A stretch of 31,325 nucleotides of DNA. Source: a virus. Positions 13,353 to 22,900 of the stretch are shown here, piece by piece. The stretch lies in the IMG/VR virus record IMGVR_UViG_3300020109_000088, positions 1 through 31,325 of that record, one strand, 5' to 3'. Made by a program: the position numbers and the translations under genes. Every line of letters begins with the position of its first letter. Within the stretch, counting starts at the first letter, position 1. Below the pieces are notes generated by a model. The model searched no databases, was not told the DNA's origin, and was given only the letters and a program-made list of their open reading frames with translations.

Positions 13353-14508
13353 TATCAATGTCCATTCCAAATCTAAATTCAATATAACTAGTAGTATTGG
13401 CTTCTTTGATTATAGTTTCTGCATCTGTATTTTTAATTACTGAATACCCAACTAGTCCGTATAAAGGATTTACAGATGTTACATTTTCTAAACGAATAGC
13501 ATCAAAACAAACATAAAAATTATTTGACGGAACAGTAGCATTTTCTTCAATTACGGTTGTATATATTTTTACGGTATTGACTACATCCCAATTAAATCCA
13601 CTTGAACTTGTCCGTAACTGTTGCAATTGTTTAGGTACAACAATATATCTATTATTTGCAAAATTATAATCATCAATAATTACCTCAAACCTGGCCCACT
13701 GTCCACCCTCTAGTACATCGCTATCTGAAAATTCTATTAAGATATAAACTTTTTTTGGATTAATTGGAGCAGTGTCTTTATTGTTTTTATTTACAACAGA
13801 AAATGCAAGTTTTATTTGATCTGTTGGAGCATTCTTACTTAAATTTAATGTTGTTGCATTTAATCCAACATAATTGCTGCCTGGGTTTACCTTAAGCCTG
13901 GTAACTCCACCCACTGTTTCTTTTGATAGTTGTGACATTGCCCCATTTGTAATAACAATATTATTTAAAAATCTACATCTTTCGTATCGCTCAACTCTTT
14001 CTGAATTGGTAAAAATTCTATTATTGGCATTTGTTGTAAATGCCACTACATCTGCTCCATTGTTATCTTTAACATAAATTTCTCCAACATGATCTACGGA
14101 ATCTAACGGCGTATATTTTGGTGATAATTCAATTTGATTATTGTATTTCCACCCTTCAGATTCTGAAAACGAAAATAATGTTTTGCTGTCATATGCTCCT
14201 GCAGTGGGGTTGGCTCCTGCAGAATAAACTCCAATTTCAGAAACCTCATATCTTTCTTCGGTTGGAAGTTCTGCTGTAAGCACAATTTTAGCCGTTCCAT
14301 CTTCGTCCTTTACATACCCTCTAGACGTAATTGGCACACGAAACATTTCAAAATCTAAACAAGTTTTATTAGAATAGTCACCAAATGAAATCTCAGGATC
14401 GTTGTCCAACGGTGTTGCCCCACAGCCAACTGCAATGTAGGAAGCATATGCTGGGGACTGTCCCACAAGATATTTAGCAATTATATTTTTACCAGTTTTA
14501 GTTATCAT
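13345..14508 (-). CDS. Minor tail/receptor-binding-type protein with jelly-roll-like C-terminus
   Basis: A 387-residue protein. Residues 1-120 (KTGKNIIAKYLVGQSPAYA, AVGCGATPL, VSEIGVYSAG) resemble the attachment domain of phage tail fibre or minor tail proteins. Residues about 180-355 form a beta-rich segment (NNIVITNGAMSQLS through FYVCFDAIRLENV) with the look of a carbohydrate-binding jelly roll, ending in the typical phrase where the last strand reports an 'F-D-A-I-R-L' motif. GAGGTGG lies upstream of ATG 14508, two bases after the previous stop. It is a good candidate for binding the host surface. Whether it is the main receptor-binding protein is unknown. Confidence 0.68.
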   Translation of the reverse strand: MITKTGKNIIAKYLVGQSPAYASYIAVGCGATPLDNDPEISFGDYSNKTCLDFEMFRVPITSRGYVKDEDGTAKIVLTAELPTEERYEVSEIGVYSAGANPTAGAYDSKTLFSFSESEGWKYNNQIELSPKYTPLDSVDHVGEIYVKDNNGADVVAFTTNANNRIFTNSERVERYERCRFLNNIVITNGAMSQLSKETVGGVTRLKVNPGSNYVGLNATTLNLSKNAPTDQIKLAFSVVNKNNKDTAPINPKKVYILIEFSDSDVLEGGQWARFEVIIDDYNFANNRYIVVPKQLQQLRTSSSGFNWDVVNTVKIYTTVIEENATVPSNNFYVCFDAIRLENVTSVNPLYGLVGYSVIKNTDAETIIKEANTTSYIEFRFGMDIDNG

Positions 14509-14510
14509 AG

Positions 14511-15041
14511 TTATTCCACCTCGTATATTGTATCACTAAGAACAATTCCTTGCTGAAGTATCTGAACTTCTACCTGCTCTTCTATATTCATATTAATAAC
14601 ATTAATTACCAAATCCCCTGTTATTGGGTCTGTATATACTATTTTACAATTTTCTATTTGTTTTGTAGGGTCATTTGGATCAAGCGTATACCCCGTACCA
14701 CATTCTGGAATTCTGTCGCTAAGATTAATCGGAAAGTTTTTAAAATATGAATCTGCAGTTTTTTGTAATGCAAGAATATTTTGTGGATTATATTGAAAAA
14801 ATACGGAACTTAAATTTTTGATAGGGCTATAAATTACATTTTCTCCATTAATTAAATCGCTTCTAGACATAGTGATTATTTCATGACCGCCAATATCTTC
14901 AAATATTAAATCAGTCATTATTTCAATTGGAACGGTGTCTGGAGGGGTAATGATTAAGTCTGGAGTAGCAGGTTTAATCGCATTTGGTTTGTTAACATTT
15001 TGAGATGATTGTGGAATTTGTGGAGTTGAATTAATTGCCAT
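14511..15041 (-). CDS. Virion structural protein of tail tip
   Basis: A 176-residue protein with a Pro/Asn-rich flexible N-terminus (STPQIPQSSQNVNKPNA), then a beta-rich body (LIFEDIGGHEIITMSRSDL, VIYSPIKNLSSVFFQYN, IPECGTGYTLDPNDP). It sits between the large hub protein and the receptor-binding-type protein. Start ATG 15041 overlaps the stop of the hub gene (TAATG) with GAGGTAAGG upstream. Two Cys residues (C113, C132) flank a short Asn/Asp-rich loop, which could form a disulfide or metal site. I recognise no named domain. The role is inferred from gene order: a connector or minor tail protein. Confidence 0.6.
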   Translation of the reverse strand: MAINSTPQIPQSSQNVNKPNAIKPATPDLIITPPDTVPIEIMTDLIFEDIGGHEIITMSRSDLINGENVIYSPIKNLSSVFFQYNPQNILALQKTADSYFKNFPINLSDRIPECGTGYTLDPNDPTKQIENCKIVYTDPITGDLVINVINMNIEEQVEVQILQQGIVLSDTIYEVE

Positions 15042-18000
15042 TACCTTACCTCACTTAAATATATAGTCATGTTAGGACCTTCAGCAGTTTTGCTGTATTC
15101 AATATGATATACAACATATCTGTCATTTGTAATTTTTTGAATATTATCTTTTGTATATTTAACAGAAACAATGTCTCCTAATTGAATTGTTGAGTTAGCA
15201 AAAATTTTTAAACCTATAGACTTTCTTGGTTTAATAATTTTAGATAACAGCCACTTCATTAAATTGTTTGCCTGATCTTGTGTTTGAATGTATGGCGTTT
15301 GAATAGAAAAATCTTTTTTACCATATGTCATTCTACTTAATTTAATGTCTTCGTAATCTTTGTTTATTTTAAAAGGAGATGACACAACACTTGATCCCTC
15401 TAGTACGGGGTCAGATAAAGAACTATTTTTAGAGTAGAATTGATCTACGGTTAACTCTCCTCTAGATTCTTGAGTAAACGTTACTCCTTGAATTCTTAAA
15501 TAATTTCCTGTTGTTTCGTCTAAACTTAATGCTGTGTCTGTGGCATTAAATATTATAAACTCAGCCCCGTAAGATCCTGCTCTAAATCCAGACACTGTGT
15601 AACCTTTTATTTTATTAAATGTTGGAGACATTTTTGCATAAAGTGCTGGATAGGCTTTGTCGTATCTTATATTAAAGGTGGCAGCCTCACGCATAATAGT
15701 GCCAAATTCTTCAAAATACATATTGTATTTATTTGGTTCTGAACTACTGATTCCAGACAGGTATGTTTCTTGAACAATACCACTCATAGCATACTTTCTA
15801 AATGATTCGGTAGCATTAATCTCATTGTCATAAATGCTATTAACTGGTGTGTTTAAAGCAAAAACAGCATTTCGACTATAATTATTTGACAAGGCATATA
15901 TGTTTTCAAACATGATTCGTGACGAACCTCGAACAAATAAAGCCATATTGTTATATACTGGAAGTGGTTCTTGGTCTACTACTGTAGTTAAAAGCGATCC
16001 ATTCATATATAAATGAAATATTCTAGCGTTACCCAAGGCTTCATACTCAATCCCAATGTCATAAACAGTTGATTGTTGCTCAGATGCCATTCTATACTGA
16101 CCTGTAAATTTTCCATCATCTACAATAATATTTCCCAAGCCTTCCCAAATTTTTACTGGAATAGCATTATTAGAATTACTATCTTTTTTTATTTTGTAAA
16201 ATATAACATTGTGAACATTTTGTTTTTCAAGAGTAGATATATTAGAACTTCCAAGTGCGATTAATTCTAAATAATAGCCGTTATTTGTTTGTGGGTTTAA
16301 CATTACAGCAAGACCTCCACTACCTCCAGAAATAGTTATATCTTTATCTGGAGTTAAACCTGGGACAGTATAATATGTCGTACTGCCATTTGCGGTTTGT
16401 CCACGACTTGTATTGTTCTCTATTTTACCTATAATTCTCATTCTAGTACCGAAATGTTTAAAATTATTATTAAGTGGTTTATACACATATGATATAAAGT
16501 CTCTTGGTTTTTCTGTTACTGGAATTGGTGGTCCCTGCATAACAAAAGCAGAAGACTGTATAGTTCCAGGTTTTGTTGCTGTAAAATTATTTACATCTGA
16601 TTCAGCATTAAAGGTAGCAGACATAAAGTTTCTTATAATTCCATTTCTTGTTGTTTTTTTAGCAAGTTCATTATTAATTCCAGCAGCGCCTTCTTGGGTA
16701 GTTAACGCTTGAGTGTTGTTTTCAAACAAATGCTTAGACTGCATTGAACACCCTCTAATGTTTGAATCATTTTTCCAATACGAACTTAATCCTGCAAAAT
16801 GCTCTACAATAGTGGTGCCAAACTGGCCTCTACCGTGTTTAGCAACTAATCCATTTTTTAATTTTAACACTTGATTAACTTCTTCATAATTAGGCTCTGA
16901 ATATATTCTAACAAGTCCAGTTGGATAAATTTTACCGTTAAATGGTAATTGTGAAAAATAATATTCGTATTCTTGTGGACTGTTAATCCAAACATTTCCT
17001 ACTCCAGCAACATTAAATTGAACCGCATCATATTTAATTATTTCGCCATTAGAATAAAAGTATCCGTTATATCTTGCAATCCAATAAACCCCTTCGCCAA
17101 GATCTATAACGTTATCTGTTATTTCTCTATTAACGACTCGTGGTAATTGATTAGATAAATTAGAGTTAAGTGGTATAGCACTTAAAAGATAAGAAGACTG
17201 CATTCCCGTTTCATTATTAACAGATTTAGTATTTTCTGTTCCAGAAACCTCCCACAAAAGCACTGGTTTATAAATCCAATTTCTATCCATGTCAATTAAA
17301 CTTGCTTGCTTAATGGTTCCTACAGATCTTTGTATATATTTTTCAGCATAGTTAATTTTGCCATCATTAAAAACTTGATTTTCTTCTGAAGCAATTTCAA
17401 GAATATTTGGCATAATGTTTAAAGTTGAATCAGGATTATTTCCAGACAAATAAGCAGTTATAGGTCTTTGACTTTCTGTTGGCATTATATAGTCTTTGCT
17501 CATTATAACAAAATTATTGTATTCGTCAAAAAACATTGCCGATTGAGATGCAATGGCCAACTTCTCTAAAACTTCTGCAACGCTAATATCTGGCTCTACA
17601 TAAAAGTATGGAATAATTAATTCTACTTCATCGGCTACTCTTTTAAAACTATAATTTGCAAAGCCAACAGAATCTAAAAGATATGCTATTGCAGAACTAA
17701 GGGATACGTTTGTCATTAAAGTTTGTGTGGCTGTTAAATTTTCAAAGTAAAAAAACAAGTCTCGCAATTCCAATTGTATTGTTTGCTCCCCTTTATCAAT
17801 CTTTGGAAAACCATCTGAGTATAAAGTTTTTACTGGAACATAATAATCCCAACCTTCTACATTAAATATAATATCATAAAATTTAATTTGAATATGTCTA
17901 TTAATATATTTTTTAATTATACTTGTATTATTGTTTTCATTAAATGCATCATCATAATCAAATATAGAAAGTGATCCAGTAGACGCTAAAAGTTGACCTA

Positions 18001-19294
18001 CTGGCATTCCGCTAATACCTAAATCCGAAGCATTCTTTCTTACATTAAAATCTGTGACCTTATCAGAAATGTTTGCTGTTAATCTTGGGGACATCTCAAT
18101 AAGATCAAACGTACAATTTGATTTATTCATTGTATCAACAACAATTCTAATACCTTTAATGTTGTCAAACTCTCTGTAGACTTCAACTGCACCAACATTT
18201 AAATATTTTGTAGGATTTGTCATATCTGTTACAAAGTTAGTTAGCCTATCTACCTCAGACTCTTCTAAATACCAGCCGTACTGTGGTGTAAAAACTCTGT
18301 AATCGTTTATCTCGTCAAGCCAAATATGAAATTGGCCTATGTCATTTTCATTAGCACAAACCAAATATGCATACCCATTAACTGATTTTTCTGGTAATAA
18401 TGTTGTTGAACTATATTTTTCTGCATAAACAAATATATCTCTGTATTGCTGTGGTACTTTTAGTCCATAAGCCAATTCAACATACCCGTCACTTTTAATA
18501 ATAGGCGTTCCATCTTTTCTAAAAGAAGATTGATTAAAAGACAATAAGTCAACCCAAGAGTTATTTTTTAAAGCCTGTACCTTCCATTTAACTGGTGTTG
18601 ATCTTTTAGAATCACCATAAAACGGATCTGATATTGATGAAGACGCTGATGCAAAAGTACCGAGATCTACGCTGCCTACATGCGTTTGCATTTTAATAAC
18701 AATTCTATTTGCAGCAACAGCCTCTTTGTACACAATAAATGGTGCAGTGTCTTCAATGGCAAACTCTCCATTCTTTAAAAGAGATATGCCATACTCTATT
18801 CCATTTTCTGTTCTAAATGACGTCCAATATTTAAAAGAATCTGCTACGTCTGGCATATAATATCTAGGACGACTTGCCATATTAATGTTGGGGTGATGCA
18901 AATAATTACCTGGTAAAAATTTTGCCTTATTAATTCCAGACCTTGGTCTAAATTGTTTAAAACAATCTTCTAATGAATAAATTAATTCTAATTGTTCTTT
19001 TTTAGTTTTTAAAGTTATTGGTGATCCGTTATCTGCAAAGCCTCCATCAACAACTACGTCTGCATCAGTAGCACCATAATAAAATGGTATTTGTGTGTCG
19101 CTGGTTTCTGATGGATCAAAATTGCCTGGAATAATTTTATATGGAGAAGTAGACTGATTTGGCCTATATCTATAGTTACCAATTTTAAAAATATTGTTTG
19201 GAGAATTTAAATTCCATTCTGCAATTACAGCACTTTTAGTTTTAATTACAGAAGATGTTTCTAAATGTTTTTTTAAGTCTTCATTGTAAAACAT
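15041..19294 (-). CDS. Giant tail hub/minor tail protein with ligand-binding-like domains
   Basis: A 1417-residue protein. The start is ATG 19294, overlapping the stop of the upstream gene (TAATG). A TTG 33 bases upstream is unlikely. Residues about 140-390 contain strands like a galactose-binding (discoidin) fold: NRIVIKMQTHVGSVDLG and KVQALKNNSWVDL. Residues about 410-600 read like the tail-tip hub core (TDFNVRKNASDLGISG, IQIKFYDIIFNVEGWDYY). Residues about 930-1140 resemble a concanavalin/LamG domain (GTRMRIIGKIEN, YDIGIEYEALGNARIFHLY). The C-terminus, IQLGDIVSVKYTKDN to MTIYLSEVR, is the typical hub ending. It probably forms the tail tip and helps penetration. No peptidase or lysozyme active site is evident. 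Confidence 0.75.
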   Translation of the reverse strand: MFYNEDLKKHLETSSVIKTKSAVIAEWNLNSPNNIFKIGNYRYRPNQSTSPYKIIPGNFDPSETSDTQIPFYYGATDADVVVDGGFADNGSPITLKTKKEQLELIYSLEDCFKQFRPRSGINKAKFLPGNYLHHPNINMASRPRYYMPDVADSFKYWTSFRTENGIEYGISLLKNGEFAIEDTAPFIVYKEAVAANRIVIKMQTHVGSVDLGTFASASSSISDPFYGDSKRSTPVKWKVQALKNNSWVDLLSFNQSSFRKDGTPIIKSDGYVELAYGLKVPQQYRDIFVYAEKYSSTTLLPEKSVNGYAYLVCANENDIGQFHIWLDEINDYRVFTPQYGWYLEESEVDRLTNFVTDMTNPTKYLNVGAVEVYREFDNIKGIRIVVDTMNKSNCTFDLIEMSPRLTANISDKVTDFNVRKNASDLGISGMPVGQLLASTGSLSIFDYDDAFNENNNTSIIKKYINRHIQIKFYDIIFNVEGWDYYVPVKTLYSDGFPKIDKGEQTIQLELRDLFFYFENLTATQTLMTNVSLSSAIAYLLDSVGFANYSFKRVADEVELIIPYFYVEPDISVAEVLEKLAIASQSAMFFDEYNNFVIMSKDYIMPTESQRPITAYLSGNNPDSTLNIMPNILEIASEENQVFNDGKINYAEKYIQRSVGTIKQASLIDMDRNWIYKPVLLWEVSGTENTKSVNNETGMQSSYLLSAIPLNSNLSNQLPRVVNREITDNVIDLGEGVYWIARYNGYFYSNGEIIKYDAVQFNVAGVGNVWINSPQEYEYYFSQLPFNGKIYPTGLVRIYSEPNYEEVNQVLKLKNGLVAKHGRGQFGTTIVEHFAGLSSYWKNDSNIRGCSMQSKHLFENNTQALTTQEGAAGINNELAKKTTRNGIIRNFMSATFNAESDVNNFTATKPGTIQSSAFVMQGPPIPVTEKPRDFISYVYKPLNNNFKHFGTRMRIIGKIENNTSRGQTANGSTTYYTVPGLTPDKDITISGGSGGLAVMLNPQTNNGYYLELIALGSSNISTLEKQNVHNVIFYKIKKDSNSNNAIPVKIWEGLGNIIVDDGKFTGQYRMASEQQSTVYDIGIEYEALGNARIFHLYMNGSLLTTVVDQEPLPVYNNMALFVRGSSRIMFENIYALSNNYSRNAVFALNTPVNSIYDNEINATESFRKYAMSGIVQETYLSGISSSEPNKYNMYFEEFGTIMREAATFNIRYDKAYPALYAKMSPTFNKIKGYTVSGFRAGSYGAEFIIFNATDTALSLDETTGNYLRIQGVTFTQESRGELTVDQFYSKNSSLSDPVLEGSSVVSSPFKINKDYEDIKLSRMTYGKKDFSIQTPYIQTQDQANNLMKWLLSKIIKPRKSIGLKIFANSTIQLGDIVSVKYTKDNIQKITNDRYVVYHIEYSKTAEGPNMTIYLSEVR

Positions 19295-19914
19295 TATGCC
19301 TCTTCCAAGCCAATAGAAATATCCCAAAGATCTAAGTTAGGGCCACGCCTAATAACCGTGTGAGAAAAATCTGAAAAGAAAACTTCAAGTAACTGATTGT
19401 ATTGTGGTAAATGTGCATAAGCAGAATCATCTTTGCCAAATAGTGAATATTTGTCGTATGACAAATAACACCAAAAAGATCCTTTGTGCTTTTCATACCA
19501 GTCAAGCAATTCTACTCCTCCTGCACCGCCATCGGTTGTGTAATTGTGTTTATTGCTTTTTCCTTCTGAATCAAAATCTGGATTTAAAGAAAAACCTCTT
19601 GAGGGTAAATTTGTATAACTAAAAGATATCGACAACTTATCTGCAATATGATAAGAACGCATTCTGCCATTTATCATGCGCTCTCTTTTTTCAATTCGTA
19701 TATTTCCAAAATCAATTGACGATCTGTTATCGTCTGACAATATTAAAAACTGATTAATGTTATCTGGATTTACTTCAGAACCTGGATTAGAATTAATTTC
19801 AAGACCGTTAGGAATATACAAACCATTTTCCAGTTTGCCAGAATTTTCAGACCAAAGCATGGCTTGAGGTCTACCATATTTTTTACGACCAGAGATATAT
19901 GTGCTGGTTGCCAT
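19294..19914 (-). CDS. Tail tip protein following the tape measure (distal tail-like)
   Basis: A 206-residue protein encoded directly after the tape measure gene, the usual place of the distal tail protein that joins tube to tip. The sequence is strand-rich with aromatic residues: IDFGNIRIEKRERMINGRMR, LSISFSYTNLPSRGF, DWYEKHKGSFWCYLSYD, LLEVFFSDFSHTVIRRG. It ends in DLWDISIGLEEA, a pattern seen in tail tip proteins that report a 'W-D-I-S-I-x-L-E-E' strand. Start ATG 19914 overlaps the tape measure stop (TAATG), with AAGGAG about ten bases upstream. Role inferred from position and fold impression. No named domain is certain. Confidence 0.65.
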   Translation of the reverse strand: MATSTYISGRKKYGRPQAMLWSENSGKLENGLYIPNGLEINSNPGSEVNPDNINQFLILSDDNRSSIDFGNIRIEKRERMINGRMRSYHIADKLSISFSYTNLPSRGFSLNPDFDSEGKSNKHNYTTDGGAGGVELLDWYEKHKGSFWCYLSYDKYSLFGKDDSAYAHLPQYNQLLEVFFSDFSHTVIRRGPNLDLWDISIGLEEA

Positions 19915-22900
19915 TATAGTCTAACACTCCTTAACTTTTGAGAGTTTACTCTCTGTATATTTGTCATAACTGCCTGAGCAATTTCATCTGGGTTTGCATC
20001 AGACTTAACATTAACACTAATACTATAATTATACACTGAGTCTCCAACTGACTCCCCGCCATTTATTGCCTTCATCGTATCAATGCCGTGAGTATTAACA
20101 GCATACTTGCTCATTACAAATTCTCCTGGAGTAAGCATTGCTGGAACTGTATCAGTACCTAGTGGCATTCCTCCTGCAGCAAAATATTTTGTTATTAATC
20201 CACCAGCACTCTTAAATTTAATGGATCCTGCATGGATAGGGGTTGTAGAAACTGCTGTCTTGCTGAATTTTGCTGCATCTGCAATTTCTTTGGCTTTAAA
20301 TGAAGCATAAGTTGAATAAAATTTTTGTTGTTGTTCTGCTTTTTTCAATTGTGATGCTATAGAGGCTGCTCCAATTGCCCCACTTTCTGCTGCTGCTAAA
20401 ACACTAGGATTTACTTTTGCTGCAGCAAGTGCTGCTGCATTAAGATCTCCTGCTGCTTTTGCTGCTGCATATGACGCTGCTGCTTGTGCAGATGTAAAGC
20501 CAGTAGCACCTGTTGCACCAGTTGCACCCGTAGATCCTGTTGCACCATTACCGCCTGAAGATCCTCCTGTTTCATAGTTAACAGTTATAGTTACTGTTTT
20601 ACTTTTAATTTCATCATACAAACTTTTAATCTTTGCCCAGGTTTGTGCAGCAGTCGAACTATCTGCATTAAATCCATCAAGAGCCTCTTTAATTTGTTTT
20701 CTTAATTTTTCATCTATTAATGTTTGTTGAGCAAGAATTTCTTCCCATTGCTCTCTTGTCTGTCCTGCAACCTCTCTGTTACGATCATTAGCAGCAATAA
20801 TATTCCCAAGAACTGTGAGTTGATAATCTAACGCAAGATTTTTTGTTGTTTCAAGATTGATAGCAGTTTGCAATGGCAAAATTTTATTTTGTTCAATCTC
20901 ATATATTTTTTCTTCATGTGCTCTTATTGCAAGAAGCAAGCCTTCTCTTTTTTCTTCTATAGCATAAATAGCATCCTTGGCTTCTAGAATACTTTTTTCT
21001 AATGCCAATTTTTGAGGATCATTTTCAAGAGCATATATCTGCTGAGATATTTGCCATCTTCTTTCTTCAATCTGATCTTTTGTTAGTCCATTTGCATTGG
21101 TCAATCCCTTAATTGCATTGTCTCTTGCTTGTGTCAACGCATCGCCTTGTCCTGTTGCAAAATCTTGAGCATTTGATGCTCTCATGGCCTGTGCAGCACG
21201 GGCAGCAGCAGAGATATCACCCTGAGTTAAAGCATCCGCTAAATCTAATTGTTGCTCTTGTTGACGAATAATAGATTCATTAACCTTTTGAACTTCTTCT
21301 AATGCTTCGGCTTGTTCATCATATCTGTCGCTAATCTTGCCTGCCTGATAATTCATTACTTCTAAGTCATGAGAAAGAACATTGGATTCCTCTTGAAGCG
21401 TTTTAATTGGACGGTCATATTTCATCTCTATTTCTCGTTCCCAATCGCTAATCTGTTCTTTGAGATCTTCGAGAACGTACTTTAATTTACCAGTTACTTT
21501 TTTACCATCTACTGTTAGATTTAACTCTTTGACGTCCATATTTTCAACACTACGCTCAATCTTTTCAATTTCATCACTAATCATAGATATCTGATGTTCG
21601 TAAATAGCAAGTTCAGCATTCATTGCTGCAAGTGCTTCATCACTTTCAGTCTTACTTCTACTTAATTGCTTAAATGTTTTACCATTAAATTGATTAACTC
21701 CAGTGCTGTCGGCCATACCAGTAACATTAGATTTAAGGGTGTATTCATCCATTGTCTTGTATGCATCAAAAACCTTCATTGCTGCATCATATGCTTTTTG
21801 GAATTTTTCAAGTGGGGTCAAAAGATTTTTCTCAAGATCTTTAGCAGATTCGGAAGTAGAAATAAGATTAAACAAATCTTTCATTAATTTCTGAGTATCC
21901 CCAGTACCACTCTTAATCTGATCCATTATTGCAATCATTGAAATTAAATCTTCGGGATCTTGAATTGCATCATAGATAGAAGCCATGGAAAGGCTTACTT
22001 CTTTACCCGTTGCATCTATTGTTTTAAGTCCTGATAAGAAATTTATTAAATCTGGTGTTTTCTTTAAAGCATCAATTCTTGTTTCGTTGGTTTTGGTTTT
22101 GTCAACTAGGCCTTTTATTTGCTCTCTTAAGATACGTTGCTGAGTTAAAACATTATTAGTCTTTAATTCTTGCGCTGTTATTTTTCCTGTTGCTATGGCA
22201 GTAACATATGTCTGATTCTCCATAGCCTTTTCTATTTCAAGATTAGACAAACCAGCAGCCCTTAATGTTGCGTATGCCTTATTTTGTTGATTGATATTCT
22301 TAATAACCTTCTGTTGTTCTACTTGAAATTCTCCAACTACCGCCTTATCCATACCCTGGCGCATAGCATTACCTTTATCAGTTAATACGAAATCTCCCTT
22401 CTTGTATTTCTGAGTTCTTGTGACCATCTTACCTTTTTCATAGTCAAACTCTTTATACTTCTTCTTACCCTTTTTAGTTGCAGTAAATCCAAATTCTTTC
22501 TGTGCTTCTGGATCTAGATTAGTAATGTAATTAATGAAATCATCACTATATCCCTTCTTCATTAGTTGTTGTTCTATTCCAACAAATTTATTTGCTACTG
22601 ATTTACTTCCTGCAGCAGCGATTGCTTTTTGTAATTCTTTAAAACCACCCGCAGCATTAATTGCAGCATTTCTAACATTCTTGAGACGTTTCATAATATC
22701 TTCAAATGGATCTGCTTTTTTGCCACCCTTATCTTGTCCTTCATATTCGTTTGCGTTATTACTAGCAATATCTTGTTTGACCTTTTGCATAGTATCTATG
22801 CCAGCCATGTCCCTTCTAACTGATTCTCGACCAGCCTCAGTTGCGTAATAATCTCTTAATGTTTCCGCTCCGCCTGCTGCCTTAACTCTTCTTGCAATTT

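Noticed and set aside
19295-19327. TTG start for the tail hub gene
   Set aside because: ATG 19294 is coupled to the previous stop (TAATG). The TTG lies inside the upstream gene.
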